A stretch of DNA of 64,000 nt, from assembly GCA_900105225.1 (NCBI GenBank), contig LT629764.1:2431001-2495000 (forward strand). Direction: 5' to 3'. This document shows, one piece after another, positions 42,096-52,012 of the stretch. The position numbers and the translations under genes were made by a program. The DNA comes from Paenibacillaceae bacterium GAS479. Lineage in GTDB: Bacteria > Bacillota > Bacilli > Paenibacillales > Paenibacillaceae. How positions within the stretch are numbered: position 1 is the first letter of the stretch; each line of letters begins with the position of its first letter. The notes beneath the pieces are model-generated. The model did not search any database. It was not told the DNA's origin and saw only the letters and a list, made by a program, of their open reading frames with translations.

Positions 42096-42923
42096 TCAGG
42101 ATTGAAAATAGTTGCCCGGGACGATCGTTGTCTGCTTCGTCTTAAGATCCACCGCAGTCAGCTTAGCCAGCGACACATAGTCCTCCAGCAAGCGATCCTC
42201 GGTGCCGATCTCACCGGACTCAACGAACACACCTACACCTGCGACAGTTGCATTGAACTCATGCAGCAGGTCCATCATCCCTTGCACCGTGCCGCCCGCC
42301 TTCATGAAGTCGTCAATGATCAGCACGCGGGATTGCTCCTTGAGCGCACGGCGCGCCAGCGACATCGTTTGGATGCGCTTGTTCGAACCGGACACGTAAT
42401 TGATGCTTACGGCCGAGCCCTCCGTCACCTTGTTATCGCGGCGCACGATGACGACCGGCAGATTAAGGCAAGCTGCTGCCGCATAGGCAAGCGGGATTCC
42501 TTTGGTCTCGACCGTCATAATGACATCGATCTGCCGATCTGCGAAAGCGGTCGCAAAAATCCGGCCAACATCGCTCAGCAGATTCGGCATACCAAGCATG
42601 TCCGTCATATATAGGTAGCCCCCGGGAAGTACCCGCTCCGGCTGCTCCAGCTCCCGACACACCTTCAGAATGATTTCTAGCGCCTTATCATTAGGCAGTC
42701 TCGGGATGAATCTGACTCCACCGGCTGCACCTGCGAGCGTCTGGAGCTGGCCGATGCCTTCTTCCTCGAATACTTCCTTAATAATCGCCAGATCCTCACT
42801 GATGGAGGATTTGGCTGATTGATATCGATCCGCGAATGCGGTCAAAGAAATTAACGTATGGGGACGATTAAGCAAATATTGGGTCATCTCGACCAATCGA
42901 GCACTGCGTTTGAGCTTTTTCAC
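42096..42923 (-). CDS. purR: Purine operon repressor PurR
   Basis: A 275-residue repressor. An N-terminal winged-helix domain (about 1-75: [22 protein letters not shown]) binds DNA. A PRTase-like domain (about 80-275) senses PRPP. The PRPP-binding loop [13 protein letters not shown] is intact near residue 200, and [13 protein letters not shown] lies in the flexible-loop region. Length and motifs match B. subtilis PurR. Two inverted PurBox-like sequences directly upstream (42941-42985) point to autoregulation. It is followed by ridA and preceded by ispE with a 64-base gap. Confidence 0.97.
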   Translation of the reverse strand: MKKLKRSARLVEMTQYLLNRPHTLISLTAFADRYQSAKSSISEDLAIIKEVFEEEGIGQLQTLAGAAGGVRFIPRLPNDKALEIILKVCRELEQPERVLPGGYLYMTDMLGMPNLLSDVGRIFATAFADRQIDVIMTVETKGIPLAYAAAACLNLPVVIVRRDNKVTEGSAVSINYVSGSNKRIQTMSLARRALKEQSRVLIIDDFMKAGGTVQGMMDLLHEFNATVAGVGVFVESGEIGTEDRLLEDYVSLAKLTAVDLKTKQTTIVPGNYFQS

Positions 42924-42940
42924 CCTGGATCCCCCTGGCT

Positions 42941-42985
42941 AAATCCGAATATTGTACAGACAATATACCATCTTTATACGGATTT
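42941..42985 (-). promoter_or_regulatory. Inverted pair of PurBoxes controlling purR
   Basis: AAATCCGAATATT on the plus strand (42941-42953) and AAATCCGTATAAA on the minus strand (42973-42985) each resemble AWWWCCGAACWWT with one or two mismatches. Taken as 14-bp boxes they are about 17 bases apart, the spacing known for PurR operators. A small dyad ATATTGT/ACAATAT lies between them. Confidence 0.65.
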
Positions 42986-42987
42986 AA

Positions 42988-43860
42988 TCAAGTTTGGTGA
43001 CCTTGTGATGTAAGCATTCTTACCACATACACTTCTTTGCAAAAACCGCGCAGCCCATTATATATCCGAGCCAACTTAGCCTCCTTGGAGACAAGGCCGA
43101 ATACGGTCGGTCCGCTACCGGACATGAGCACGCCATCCGCACCAAGCTTCAGCATGCTCTCCTTGAGCATCCGAACCTCAGGATAGAGCTGTAGCGTCAC
43201 ATCCTCCAGTACATTACCAAGCTCATCGCAGACTCCATTGAATGAGCCGCTGCGGATCGCACTCATCATGCCATCCAGCGAAGGATGTTGCTTAACGGCA
43301 TCAACACGGAATCGGCCATACACATCGGCCGTGGACACATTGATCGGTGGTTTTGCCAGCACGACCCAACAGGAAGGCGGGGTTTCGATTGGCTCCAGCT
43401 TCTCGCCGCGTCCAGTAGCGAGCGCTGTACCGCCAGTTACGCAGAAAGGCACATCTGATCCAAGCTCGGCTCCGAGCAGGCATAGCTCCTCCTCCGGAAT
43501 GCCGAGCTTCCATAACCGATTCAATCCGCGAAGCGCCGCAGCGGCGTCGCTGCTGCCGCCGGCCAAACCGGCAGCAACCGGAATCTTTTTGTCGAGATGG
43601 ATATAAACGCCTTTTTTAACGTCGTAACGCTCCTTGATCAGGCGTGCTGCCTGGAAGGCAAGGTTTTTCTCATCAAGCGGTATGTAGCCGGCTTGGCTGG
43701 AAATAATGATGGCATCACGCTGCAGCTCTTCCATCTCCAGGCGATCGGATAGATCGACCATTGTCATGATCATCTCGACCTCATGGAAACCGTCCTCGCG
43801 CTTACGCAGTACATCCAGCAGCAAATTGATTTTGGCCGGTGCTTTCTCGTAGATTTTCAT
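42988..43860 (-). CDS. ispE: 4-diphosphocytidyl-2-C-methyl-D-erythritol kinase IspE
   Basis: A 290-residue GHMP kinase of the MEP isoprenoid pathway, phosphorylating CDP-methylerythritol. Motif 1 is [27 protein letters not shown]. The ATP-binding loop is [25 protein letters not shown], and motif 3 is [18 protein letters not shown]. All are intact, and length is normal. It feeds undecaprenyl phosphate synthesis and so the same envelope pathway as glmU. Placed between sspF and purR, it repeats the B. subtilis order. The stop lies within three bases of the purR operator region. Confidence 0.97.
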   Translation of the reverse strand: MKIYEKAPAKINLLLDVLRKREDGFHEVEMIMTMVDLSDRLEMEELQRDAIIISSQAGYIPLDEKNLAFQAARLIKERYDVKKGVYIHLDKKIPVAAGLAGGSSDAAAALRGLNRLWKLGIPEEELCLLGAELGSDVPFCVTGGTALATGRGEKLEPIETPPSCWVVLAKPPINVSTADVYGRFRVDAVKQHPSLDGMMSAIRSGSFNGVCDELGNVLEDVTLQLYPEVRMLKESMLKLGADGVLMSGSGPTVFGLVSKEAKLARIYNGLRGFCKEVYVVRMLTSQGHQT

Positions 43861-43925
43861 CGATCCCTATTCACCCGTTCGTAGATAAACTGCATCCATT
43901 ATAGCATCGGTCCGGGAGAAAAGCG

Positions 43926-43968
43926 AAAAGCAGCCCTGTGCGCACTAACTGCGCACAGGGCTGCTTTT
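43926..43968. terminator. Terminator of sspF, 19-bp stem
   Basis: A perfect 19-bp inverted repeat (43926-43944 and 43950-43968, loop CTAAC) begins with AAAA and ends with TTTT. It can therefore act in both directions. It lies six bases after the sspF stop. Confidence 0.92.
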
Positions 43969-43973
43969 ATTTC

Positions 43974-44156
43974 CTAACGTTGCTGGCGCGAGGCCGCCTC
44001 TTCCGCTATCTGGATCGCCCGTTTAACCATATTCCCGGCGTCCTTCGCTTTGATGCCGCCCCAGCCCTCTTGCTGGACGGTATCGTAGAAGCCCAAGTCC
44101 TTGGCCAACTCGACCTTCAGTTGCTCCGACATCATGCTGCGTCTTCTGCGACTCAT
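43974..44156 (-). CDS. sspF: Small acid-soluble spore protein, alpha/beta type (SspF)
   Basis: A 60-residue SASP that coats spore DNA. The core is [45 protein letters not shown], containing the EGWG(G) motif and the C-terminal GxMVKxxI helix of the family. A basic start (MSRRRRSM) matches SspF of B. subtilis more than the major SASPs. GAGGAGG lies eight bases before the ATG. A SigG-type promoter at 44219-44248 agrees with forespore expression. It is placed between veg and ispE as in B. subtilis. Confidence 0.95.
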   Translation of the reverse strand: MSRRRRSMMSEQLKVELAKDLGFYDTVQQEGWGGIKAKDAGNMVKRAIQIAEEAASRQQR

Positions 44157-44218
44157 ACGGATCGCCTCCTCTACTCTTTATTACCGGTACGGAAACCGCT
44201 CAGTTCACCGTACTCCTG

Positions 44219-44248
44219 TAGTATGAGGGTCATGCGTCTTAGATATTC
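44219..44248 (-). promoter_or_regulatory. SigG-type promoter of sspF
   Basis: On the minus strand GAATA (44244-44248) and CATACTA (44219-44225) are 18 bases apart, matching the SigG consensus GHATR - N18 - CATNHTA at every position. It lies 63 bases before the sspF ATG. Confidence 0.78.
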
Positions 44249-44298
44249 GAGCTATGTTCCGGATAGAGCCATATCTGCCCCTCATTTTCCATATACAT

Positions 44299-44331
44299 AA
44301 AAAAAGCACGCTGGCCAGCGGCCGCGCGCGC
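44299..44331 (-). terminator. Probable terminator of veg
   Basis: A GC-rich imperfect hairpin (GCACGC and GCGCGC around TGGCCAGCGGCC) is followed on the minus strand by seven T. It is 33 bases after the veg stop. Confidence 0.6.
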
Positions 44332-44363
44332 AAAGGTTCCCCGTTGTAGCCAGTCATAATGTC

Positions 44364-44636
44364 TCAGTGCAGCGGATTGATGCGGACTTGGCCTTCGTCA
44401 TTACAGACGGTGACCTCCACTGAATCCGTTAGGATATCCGCATAGCTGTAGGAGACACGCTTGAAAGCATGCTGGTCTTGGTCAAGCTTAACGATGAAAA
44501 CAGATGGGTAGGTTTCTTCCAAAACACCAGAACGTTCAACCGTCTTGCGGCGGCCTCCGTTAGCCCGCAGCATAATTTTGGCTCCAATATGAGCTTCCAT
44601 GCTGCGCTTGATCTCAGACAAAGCATTTCTAGCCAT
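44364..44636 (-). CDS. veg: Veg protein (biofilm/SASP-region regulator)
   Basis: A 90-residue Veg-family protein. The entire sequence matches the family pattern: [65 protein letters not shown], then TDSVEVTV. The fold is SH3-like. In B. subtilis Veg is abundant in growing cells and stimulates biofilm formation by opposing SinR. The gene lies between yabG and sspF, as expected. AGAGGTGG lies nine bases before the ATG. A strong vegetative promoter is known for the B. subtilis gene; here the short gap upstream is AT-rich, but I did not find a clear pair. Confidence 0.95.
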   Translation of the reverse strand: MARNALSEIKRSMEAHIGAKIMLRANGGRRKTVERSGVLEETYPSVFIVKLDQDQHAFKRVSYSYADILTDSVEVTVCNDEGQVRINPLH

Positions 44637-44780
44637 TGGTAACTACCACCTCTTTCCTTGTCCATTATAGCCCAAGTAGAGAGGTAATGTCAAATAAACA
44701 AAAAATTATATCACTGCACCAAGTTTAGTGTCAATGAATATTTTTCGACTTTCCTTGCAAAGTGAATAATGTTTATTTTG

Positions 44781-45674
44781 CTACGCATAATAGGGGTTTG
44801 GATTTACCTTTTTAACCTCAATCGGCTTAGGAAGTCCTACCCGGTAACGTCCCATCGTCTCGATGCCTCCGACGCCATCAATGCCGGAAATCGTGCCATG
44901 GATAATGTCGGGTAGATTGACACATTCCCGGATCGATGTGTAACTCGCCTTAGTCGCCACGTAGACAGGATCCAGCGCATGAATGAGAATTCTCCCTGGA
45001 GAACTTGCAAAATTCGCTCCAGCCTGCAGCAGCGCCTCGTAATACGACTGGCAAGCGCCAGCGACAACCACGAGATTATCGCGGTTCTTATCATACTCCC
45101 GGGCTATATGCACCGCATTCACGAAGTTCTGGGAGTTCTTATAGCTCGAGATACTGTAGAGCTCGCTCCGCTCACGTGTTTTGAGCAGGCCGTCATGGCC
45201 GGTAATGACGACGATATCCGGCTTTACTTGAGGAAGCAGATGATATAGCAGATCCGCCATCTGGGTTTCCGAGACATGAAGTCCTTGAGCAGGAACCTTC
45301 ATTTGATTGTAGAGCTGCATGCTTTTACGCATATAGTTGGCATCTCCGTCGAGATGCAGCACTTTACCCGGCAGATCGAAATAAGAATGGGTTTCCTCAG
45401 GACGATATTCCAGCTCGTTTAAAAAGGAATGATCCATCAGCTCCGCACTCATCCGCTGATTGGATGCTTTCACCTTGCTACGCAAGGATTGGGTCACACT
45501 AAGCTCCTCCGGATTGCTGACCTTGGTTAGGTCTTCAACCGGCGCATCGGCCAGCAGACGATAATCCGCACCCTTTAGAATGGCCGTTCCACCAAGAACC
45601 GCTTCCACGCGGAATAAAACATCTCCGCCATACGAACGTCTAACGACATAGTCCCCTGTTACCACTGTGCCCAT
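44781..45674 (-). CDS. yabG: Sporulation-specific cysteine protease YabG
   Basis: A 297-residue protease that processes spore coat proteins such as SpoIVA-associated and GerQ-related substrates late in sporulation. Family stretches include GDYVVRRSYGGDVLFRVEAV, YFDLPGKVLHLDGDANYMRK, PDIVVITGHDGL, and VVAGACQSYYEALLQAGANFASSPGRILIHALDPVY, with the conserved cysteine in GACQS. ATG 45674 is chosen because homologues begin just before GDxVxRRSY; the frame stays open to an ATG at 45749, but that start lacks a ribosome binding site. CATAGGCTA at 45687-45695, with AC 17 bases upstream, matches a SigK promoter, though it would leave a leader of only about six bases. Confidence 0.9.
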   Translation of the reverse strand: MGTVVTGDYVVRRSYGGDVLFRVEAVLGGTAILKGADYRLLADAPVEDLTKVSNPEELSVTQSLRSKVKASNQRMSAELMDHSFLNELEYRPEETHSYFDLPGKVLHLDGDANYMRKSMQLYNQMKVPAQGLHVSETQMADLLYHLLPQVKPDIVVITGHDGLLKTRERSELYSISSYKNSQNFVNAVHIAREYDKNRDNLVVVAGACQSYYEALLQAGANFASSPGRILIHALDPVYVATKASYTSIRECVNLPDIIHGTISGIDGVGGIETMGRYRVGLPKPIEVKKVNPNPYYA

Positions 45675-45762
45675 CACCTCTAGCTCTAGCCTATGGGCAA
45701 GCGGCGGGAATGGTGACAACAGCTTTACCGTATAACCGCCCAGCTTCATTAATCCAGCTAAT

Positions 45763-45812
45763 GAAAAAGCCTTTCACGAATCACCCGCAGGGATGATCTC
45801 ATGAAAAGCTTT
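45763..45812 (-). terminator. Terminator of rnmV-rsmA
   Basis: A long imperfect stem (AAAGCTTTTCATGA with TCGTGAAAGGCTTTTT, plus inner ATCA/TGAT and CC/GG) ends in a T-run on the minus strand. It is 44 bases after the rsmA stop. Confidence 0.8.
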
Positions 45813-45855
45813 AAAATGACCTCCTGAACGGGACGGAAGTCAGCAATTGAATGGA

Positions 45856-47276
<1,421 letters not shown>

Positions 47277-47380
47277 CGGTTTGTCTCCTTTGATTCCAGT
47301 CCCTGCAGAGTGGGTATGAATAAGTAAACAATATTGCTAGCTTGCACTCGAACCTGCAGGTCTAACCTCGAATATCCCTA

Positions 47381-47419
47381 AAAACGCCCAAAACGGGCCG
47401 CTGGAAACAGCGGGCCCGC
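47381..47419 (-). terminator. Terminator of the 3D-domain gene
   Basis: CGGGCCGCTG (47394-47403) and CAGCGGGCCCG (47408-47418) pair with one bulge. On the minus strand the hairpin is followed by TTTTGGGCGTTTTT. Confidence 0.65.
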
Positions 47420-47430
47420 TCGCAAAAGGA

Positions 47431-48585
47431 TCAGCTAAGCTTCGGCTTCGTCGGTCCTAAAACGTAGACCGTGTAACCGCGCTTTTTACCGAATTTTTTT
47501 ACGTAGGATTCACTTTCATAAAACACATCAATTTTCTTACCATTGACCGCGCCACCTGTGTCTTCGGCGCGACGGAATCCGATTCCTTCTATATACACCC
47601 ACCATCCCAAGGGGATGACATCAGGGTCAACTGCAATTGTGCGCCCCTCGGATACTGTTGCTCCGGAAGCCGTTATTCCATAACCGGGATCACCTTTAGA
47701 TTTACCCGTAGATGCAAATCCGGCCGTATATGCGGTCAGAGTTACGTTGGTCAATATTTTTTTCGCTTTGAGGTTCATGCCTGATTTTGTAGTTGCTGAA
47801 GTTGGCGATGAGGTTCCCGCACTTAAAGTAGTCGCTTTAGGCTTCGGTTTTTCCTTAGTTCCTACAGCTATCACTTTATCGACAGCGGGCTTTTCCATAG
47901 ATTTGGCGAGCAGCGTGGTCAATACCAGTTTGCCATCCTGGTACACCTTTTCGAAGGTTTTAACGAGCTGGCCATCCTGGCCAGCCTTCACCATTTTGAG
48001 CTTACCCTTTTCCAAGGTAGCATCCTGTTTGCGTACAACGGTGAAAGGAATATTGTGCTTCGTGGTCATCTGATGTTTGTCGATCCTCATAATGCGAATC
48101 GTCATATCGGCTTTAAGCTTGCTGTTGGAATCCGGAAACACTTTGTCTTGCTCACGCACTGCAATATTGGATTCTCCAATTGCTGCTTTCACGGTCTTTT
48201 CGGTCGTGTATACCTTAGTGGTTTTTCCATCAGCTAGAATCGTAACCGGCACCGCTTGTTCAATGACAATACGGTCGCCTTCCTGCAATGCCGAGCTAAG
48301 CGGTACGGACAATTGGTCGTTCGGTCCGACAGCTATCGCTTGCTCATCCAGCAGTTGCTCAAGGGAGGAGTGATTTGTGCTTACGATTTTCTCCTGTCCA
48401 TTTAGCACTAGGGAGACGCTCTTCTCTGACGTCCCGTTCAGCAACACCAAAAACATGAAAGTCATAGCGATTGAGATTGTTGCACTAAGTAAAATCAAAC
48501 GCAGGTTGTCATGCTTCCATCGCCATTGGAAAGACTTGCTGGATGATCGTTGTACATGGGTTTCCTTTAAAGGGATAGCGCCCAC
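47431..48585 (-). CDS. yabE: YabE-like cell-wall protein with DUF348, G5 and 3D domains
   Basis: A 384-residue membrane-anchored protein. One transmembrane segment (about residues 33-50, LSATISIAMTFMFLVLLNG) is followed by two DUF348 ubiquitin-like units (about 55-155) and a G5 domain (about 160-230, TKHNIPFTVVRKQDATLEKG). After a serine/threonine linker comes a C-terminal 3D domain (about 285-375) with VTLTAYTAG, TIAVDPDVIPLGWWVYIEG and the DTGGAVNGKKIDVF triple-aspartate motif. The architecture matches B. subtilis YabE and other Rpf/stationary-phase survival muralytic proteins. A c-di-AMP riboswitch with its terminator lies upstream, linking wall remodelling to c-di-AMP level. Confidence 0.93.
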   Translation of the reverse strand: MGAIPLKETHVQRSSSKSFQWRWKHDNLRLILLSATISIAMTFMFLVLLNGTSEKSVSLVLNGQEKIVSTNHSSLEQLLDEQAIAVGPNDQLSVPLSSALQEGDRIVIEQAVPVTILADGKTTKVYTTEKTVKAAIGESNIAVREQDKVFPDSNSKLKADMTIRIMRIDKHQMTTKHNIPFTVVRKQDATLEKGKLKMVKAGQDGQLVKTFEKVYQDGKLVLTTLLAKSMEKPAVDKVIAVGTKEKPKPKATTLSAGTSSPTSATTKSGMNLKAKKILTNVTLTAYTAGFASTGKSKGDPGYGITASGATVSEGRTIAVDPDVIPLGWWVYIEGIGFRRAEDTGGAVNGKKIDVFYESESYVKKFGKKRGYTVYVLGPTKPKLS

Positions 48586-48742
48586 TTCTTCGGTCCTCCT
48601 TCATAGCCCCGCCGCCTCGTGTTACGCATGATACTTCAAGACGCGACTATTTAAATTTTGTACGTGCCGAGCAGCACGCCGCTGACAACCTCGCTTCACC
48701 TCCACGGTTAACCCTATGTCGACGTTTATCGCAATATTCAAA

Positions 48743-48782
48743 CAAAAAGAAGCCGTCGACAGAGGATCTGTTTCGTGGCTTC
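48743..48782 (-). terminator. Riboswitch-controlled intrinsic terminator upstream of yabE
   Basis: The stem GAAGCC/GGCTTC (48777-48782 with 48749-48754) encloses ACAGA/TCTGT and is followed on the minus strand by TTTTTG. It lies between the aptamer and the gene, where ligand-induced termination would act. Confidence 0.8.
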
Positions 48783-48819
48783 CCGGGTTGATCACGAATC
48801 ATGGAAGTAAAACACGAGG

Positions 48820-49040
48820 TTGATCTCTCTTATTTACGCTGACGAGGTTAGCTGACGGGTTCGGACAAGAGAGCTGCCCTATCGGCCTGCGGACCCTGCT
48901 CGTGGTCCCGGCGAATTCACCCCTGGAAAAGTACAGCTTGCCCTGACAAGTGACACCCGAAAACGGATATGTATAGCTTGCCAATATGGACTGTATTGGT
49001 TCCCCCGCTCTCCCCGAATGAGGAGATTAAGCGAATGATG
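48820..49040 (-). ncRNA. c-di-AMP riboswitch (ydaO/yuaA type)
   Basis: The minus-strand leader contains the conserved ydaO blocks in order. The 5' part reads TTCGCTTAATC, then GGGGAGAGCGGGGGAACC (near 49000-49020). After a variable central region the diagnostic 3' part is GAACCCGTCAGCTAACCTCG, then CAGCGTAAATAAGAGAG (48825-48865). In known cases this aptamer binds two c-di-AMP molecules and shuts off genes for wall hydrolases or potassium uptake. It fills most of the 48586-49223 gap. Aptamer ends are approximate. Confidence 0.92.
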
Positions 49041-49223
49041 AAAAACTGCATCACTCAAAGCTCTGTGTTGAATCATACCGTTTCCTTCAAGCGATTGTAA
49101 AGACGCGATAAAATCCTCTATTAGCCAAAATGAAGGTTATTTCAACGGTTTCCCGCTTTTTAGCCAAGGAAAGGTCAATTTATCTAGCCCACAGCCCCTT
49201 TTTTCATGCTTTATCGCTTATTT

Positions 49224-50000
49224 TCAAGAAAAGTGGAAACATTTTCTTGCATTCGCCGAGGTAATGGAAACGATTTCATCTACAGTTTTACCTTTTATTT
49301 CCGCCGCTGTCTCAGCAACAAGAGTCACAAATGAGGACTCATTTCGCTTCCCACGATGGGGGTGCGGTGCCAAATATGGAGAGTCTGTTTCGAGCAGTAA
49401 ACGATCGAGCGGAACCTGCGCAAGCACCTCTTTTGGTACTCTGGCATTTTTAAACGTTACAGGGCCGCCAAACGAGATATAAAAATTCATATCCAGGCAT
49501 TGTTTGGCTGTTTCCCAGCTTCCCGAGTAGCAGTGCATGACGCCTCCAACCTCTGCTGCGTTCTCTTCACGCAAAATACGAACGACATCTTCGTGCGCAT
49601 CGCGATTATGAATGACAATCGGCTTGCCGGTGCGCTTTGCAATCGCAATCTGTTCGCGAAACACCCGTTGCTGAACATCCTTCGGTGAGGTATCCCAGTA
49701 ATAATCCAGCCCGATTTCACCCAAAGCAATGACCTTCGGATGGTTCATCAACGATTCGATCCAAGCGAGATCACCTTCCTTGAGATCTACGCTGTCTGTC
49801 GGATGCCAGCCGATAATGCCATAGATGAAAGGATACTTTTCGACAAGCTCCATCGTTGTTGGGATCGTCTCCCGATTGAAGCCGACATTGAAAAGCAGCT
49901 CCACGCCAGCTTCCCTAGCGCGCTCAATAACCTCATCACGATCATTGTCGAATTTAGTTGAGTCCAAATGTGTATGTGTGTCGATTAATCCAGTCATCAT
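49224..50000 (-). CDS. tatD: TatD family metal-dependent hydrolase/DNase
   Basis: A 258-residue TIM-barrel hydrolase of the TatD family, acting on DNA 3' ends or related phosphoesters (YabD in B. subtilis). Metal-binding motifs are LIDTHTHLDSTKF, ALGEIGLDYYWDTSP, PIVIHNRDAHEDV, VMHCYSGSWETA and LLLETDSPYLAPHPHRGKRNES. Two adjacent ATG codons (50000 and 49997) follow AAAGGAG; the second has better spacing. In B. subtilis metS lies just upstream; here the neighbour is a YwfO-like gene ending 16 bases away. Confidence 0.95.
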   Translation of the reverse strand: MMTGLIDTHTHLDSTKFDNDRDEVIERAREAGVELLFNVGFNRETIPTTMELVEKYPFIYGIIGWHPTDSVDLKEGDLAWIESLMNHPKVIALGEIGLDYYWDTSPKDVQQRVFREQIAIAKRTGKPIVIHNRDAHEDVVRILREENAAEVGGVMHCYSGSWETAKQCLDMNFYISFGGPVTFKNARVPKEVLAQVPLDRLLLETDSPYLAPHPHRGKRNESSFVTLVAETAAEIKGKTVDEIVSITSANARKCFHFS

Positions 50001-50015
50001 TCGACTCCTTTCTCG

Positions 50016-51320
50016 TTACGCGTCCAGTCCAAGTCTGGTCAGAACGCCGGGTTTTAGGCGATGTGAAATCAGCTTAGCCGCTTCCTCATCATAATAAAGA
50101 CGGTACTTCCCTCGATGCATACCCGTAATCGATTGCACCACATCGGAGCGCCGTGAAATTTCCGTCAATCCGCCATGTGGCTCTAACAGCAGAATCGGCG
50201 GTTTACCTCGGCCACCCTCGCTCTGTCCCTCCACAGGGGAACGGTACACATGATAGGGAAGATCGTACGGAAAATCAATTTCCAACTCGTAATTCGGATT
50301 CATTCCTGCAGCAACCAGTTCCTCTAAGCAGAGCTGTGCTTCTGATTCATGCTCCCGATCAAAGGTTATATACTTGTACAATTTGCGATGAAGAAATCTA
50401 GAGCATAACCCTGCTAGCAGCTTGTCCTCCTCCTCGGTCCACGCAGCAAACGCCGTTTGCACAAGTGCTTCATCCAGTTTCAAATAAGTTGGGACATCAA
50501 GCTCTTGTCGGAATAACCGCACGATTGGCTCGGGAATCCAACGGAAGGAGTAGCCGGAGCGGCAAAGCTCTTGGGCTCGGAGAAGAATTTTGCGCAATAT
50601 AATCTCAGAGCTGCGAGTAACGGGGTGAAAATAAACTTGCCAGTACATTTGGTATCGGCTCATCAAATAATCCTCCACCGCATGCATGCCACTTTCCTTC
50701 ACCACAATTCGCCCTTGATGAGGTCTCAATACCCGTAGAATCCGATCCAGATCAAAGGTACCGTAGTTAGCTCCAGTAAAATAAGCATCCCTGAGCAAAT
50801 AGTCCATCCGGTCCGCATCCATCTGGCTGGAAACCAAATTAACAACAATCGGATGCTCATAATTCTTGCGGATAACCGAGGCCACTTTCCTTGGAAAATC
50901 AGGCTCTACAGCGCTCAGTAAGCGATTCACTTCTGTACTACCTTCTATTATATGGCAGCTCCACTCCTCATGGTCGAACTCCATAACTTCCTCAATGGAA
51001 TGGGAGAAGGGACCATGTCCCAGATCATGCAGCAACGCCGCACAAAGGCAGACCAACTTTTCCTCTCGCGGCCAGTCCCGATAATCGCTTCGTTCGAATT
51101 GCGAGATGATACGGCGAGTTATTTCATAAACGCCCAAGGAATGGCTGAATCGGCTGTGCTCAGCACCATGAAAAGTTAAATAGGTCGTACCGAGTTGCCG
51201 AATTCTTCTCAGCCGCTGAAATTCTGGAGTATTGATTAAATCCCAGATCAATTGATCTTGAACATAGATGTATTTATGGACAGGATCTTTGAAAACTTTT
51301 TCCTCTTCCAGTCTCGTCAT
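50016..51320 (-). CDS. HD-domain hydrolase, YwfO-like (dNTP triphosphohydrolase family)
   Basis: A 434-residue HD-domain protein resembling B. subtilis YwfO and bacterial SAMHD1-like dNTPases. It starts EEEKVFKDPVHKYIYVQDQLIWDLINTPEFQRLRRI. It carries the metal ligands in AEHSRFSHSLG (H55/H60), ALLHDLGHGPFSHSIE (H98-D99) and SSQMDADRMDYLLRDAYFTG. Nothing is missing from the active site. The likely activity is hydrolysis of dNTPs or related nucleotides; the substrate cannot be read from the sequence. The gene occupies the place between abrB and tatD where metG lies in B. subtilis. Confidence 0.9.
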   Translation of the reverse strand: MTRLEEEKVFKDPVHKYIYVQDQLIWDLINTPEFQRLRRIRQLGTTYLTFHGAEHSRFSHSLGVYEITRRIISQFERSDYRDWPREEKLVCLCAALLHDLGHGPFSHSIEEVMEFDHEEWSCHIIEGSTEVNRLLSAVEPDFPRKVASVIRKNYEHPIVVNLVSSQMDADRMDYLLRDAYFTGANYGTFDLDRILRVLRPHQGRIVVKESGMHAVEDYLMSRYQMYWQVYFHPVTRSSEIILRKILLRAQELCRSGYSFRWIPEPIVRLFRQELDVPTYLKLDEALVQTAFAAWTEEEDKLLAGLCSRFLHRKLYKYITFDREHESEAQLCLEELVAAGMNPNYELEIDFPYDLPYHVYRSPVEGQSEGGRGKPPILLLEPHGGLTEISRRSDVVQSITGMHRGKYRLYYDEEAAKLISHRLKPGVLTRLGLDA

Positions 51321-51496
51321 TTACTCCCACCCGGCTTTCTGTTCATATTTTCGACAAAATCATAGGGCATTTGTCGAATGTTGTCGCATTTTCATTTCCA
51401 AATGAATTCAGCTTGTAGTAAGATTATCTAAGATTCCATTCCCTTACATGGCTTGTAATACTCCATTCTTACGCAATTCGCGCAAGAAAAGACAGG

Positions 51497-51525
51497 TTGA
51501 CTGTTTTGGGAATCGTTGGTATTAT
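51497..51525 (+). promoter_or_regulatory. SigA promoter of the abrB-like gene
   Basis: TTGACT (51497-51502) and TATTAT (51520-51525) are spaced by exactly 17 bases, and the gene starts 64 bases downstream. Confidence 0.75.
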
Positions 51526-51588
51526 TGATATCATAAAAAGTAGTATTATGTCGAACAATGACGATATATGAAAGGGGTTAATTTGCTA

Positions 51589-51843
51589 ATGATGAAATCT
51601 ACCGGTATTGTCCGTAAAGTGGACGAGCTTGGACGTGTCGTTATTCCGATTGAACTTCGCCGTACGCTGGGTATTGGTGAGAAGGATGCGCTTGAAATTT
51701 ATGTTGATGGGGAGCGCATCATGCTCAAGAAATATGAGCCTGCTTGTATCTTCTGCGGCAACGCTGAAAACGTTTCGTACTTCAAAGGAAAAATCGTCTG
51801 CAATTCTTGTCTTTCTGAAATGCCTACCCCTGTGACAAAATAG
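51589..51843 (+). CDS. abrB: AbrB-type transition-state regulator
   Basis: An 84-residue DNA-binding protein. The N-terminal AbrB swapped-hairpin domain (KSTGIVRKVDELGRVVIPIELRRTLGI, then KDALEIYVDGERIMLKKYEP) is followed by a short C-terminal part with two CxxC pairs (CIFCGN and CNSC), a zinc-ribbon-like end common in Paenibacillus AbrB proteins. I use ATG 51589, with AAAGGGG 12 bases upstream; the ATG at 51568 has no ribosome binding site. AbrB represses post-exponential genes and is itself normally relieved by Spo0A. It is transcribed opposite to its neighbours from its own promoter. Confidence 0.93.
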   Translation: MMKSTGIVRKVDELGRVVIPIELRRTLGIGEKDALEIYVDGERIMLKKYEPACIFCGNAENVSYFKGKIVCNSCLSEMPTPVTK

Positions 51844-51914
51844 AAAAAATCAGTTATAATTGTTTTTAGCAACTTAACCCAAGGTATTTCTAACCTTTTT
51901 ATACTCCTTACTTG

Positions 51915-51952
51915 CCTTCCTGAGCTCTTTGTAGCCCAGGAAGGTCTTTTTT
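51915..51952 (+). terminator. Terminator of abrB
   Basis: CCTTCCTG and CAGGAAGG pair around a 14-base loop that contains a further GC/GC pairing. TCTTTTTT follows. Confidence 0.88.
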
Positions 51953-52012
51953 ATCCCTCTATATTAAATCCATCAATTGAGCAGCCCATTTATCTACAGC
52001 TGACCCTATGAA

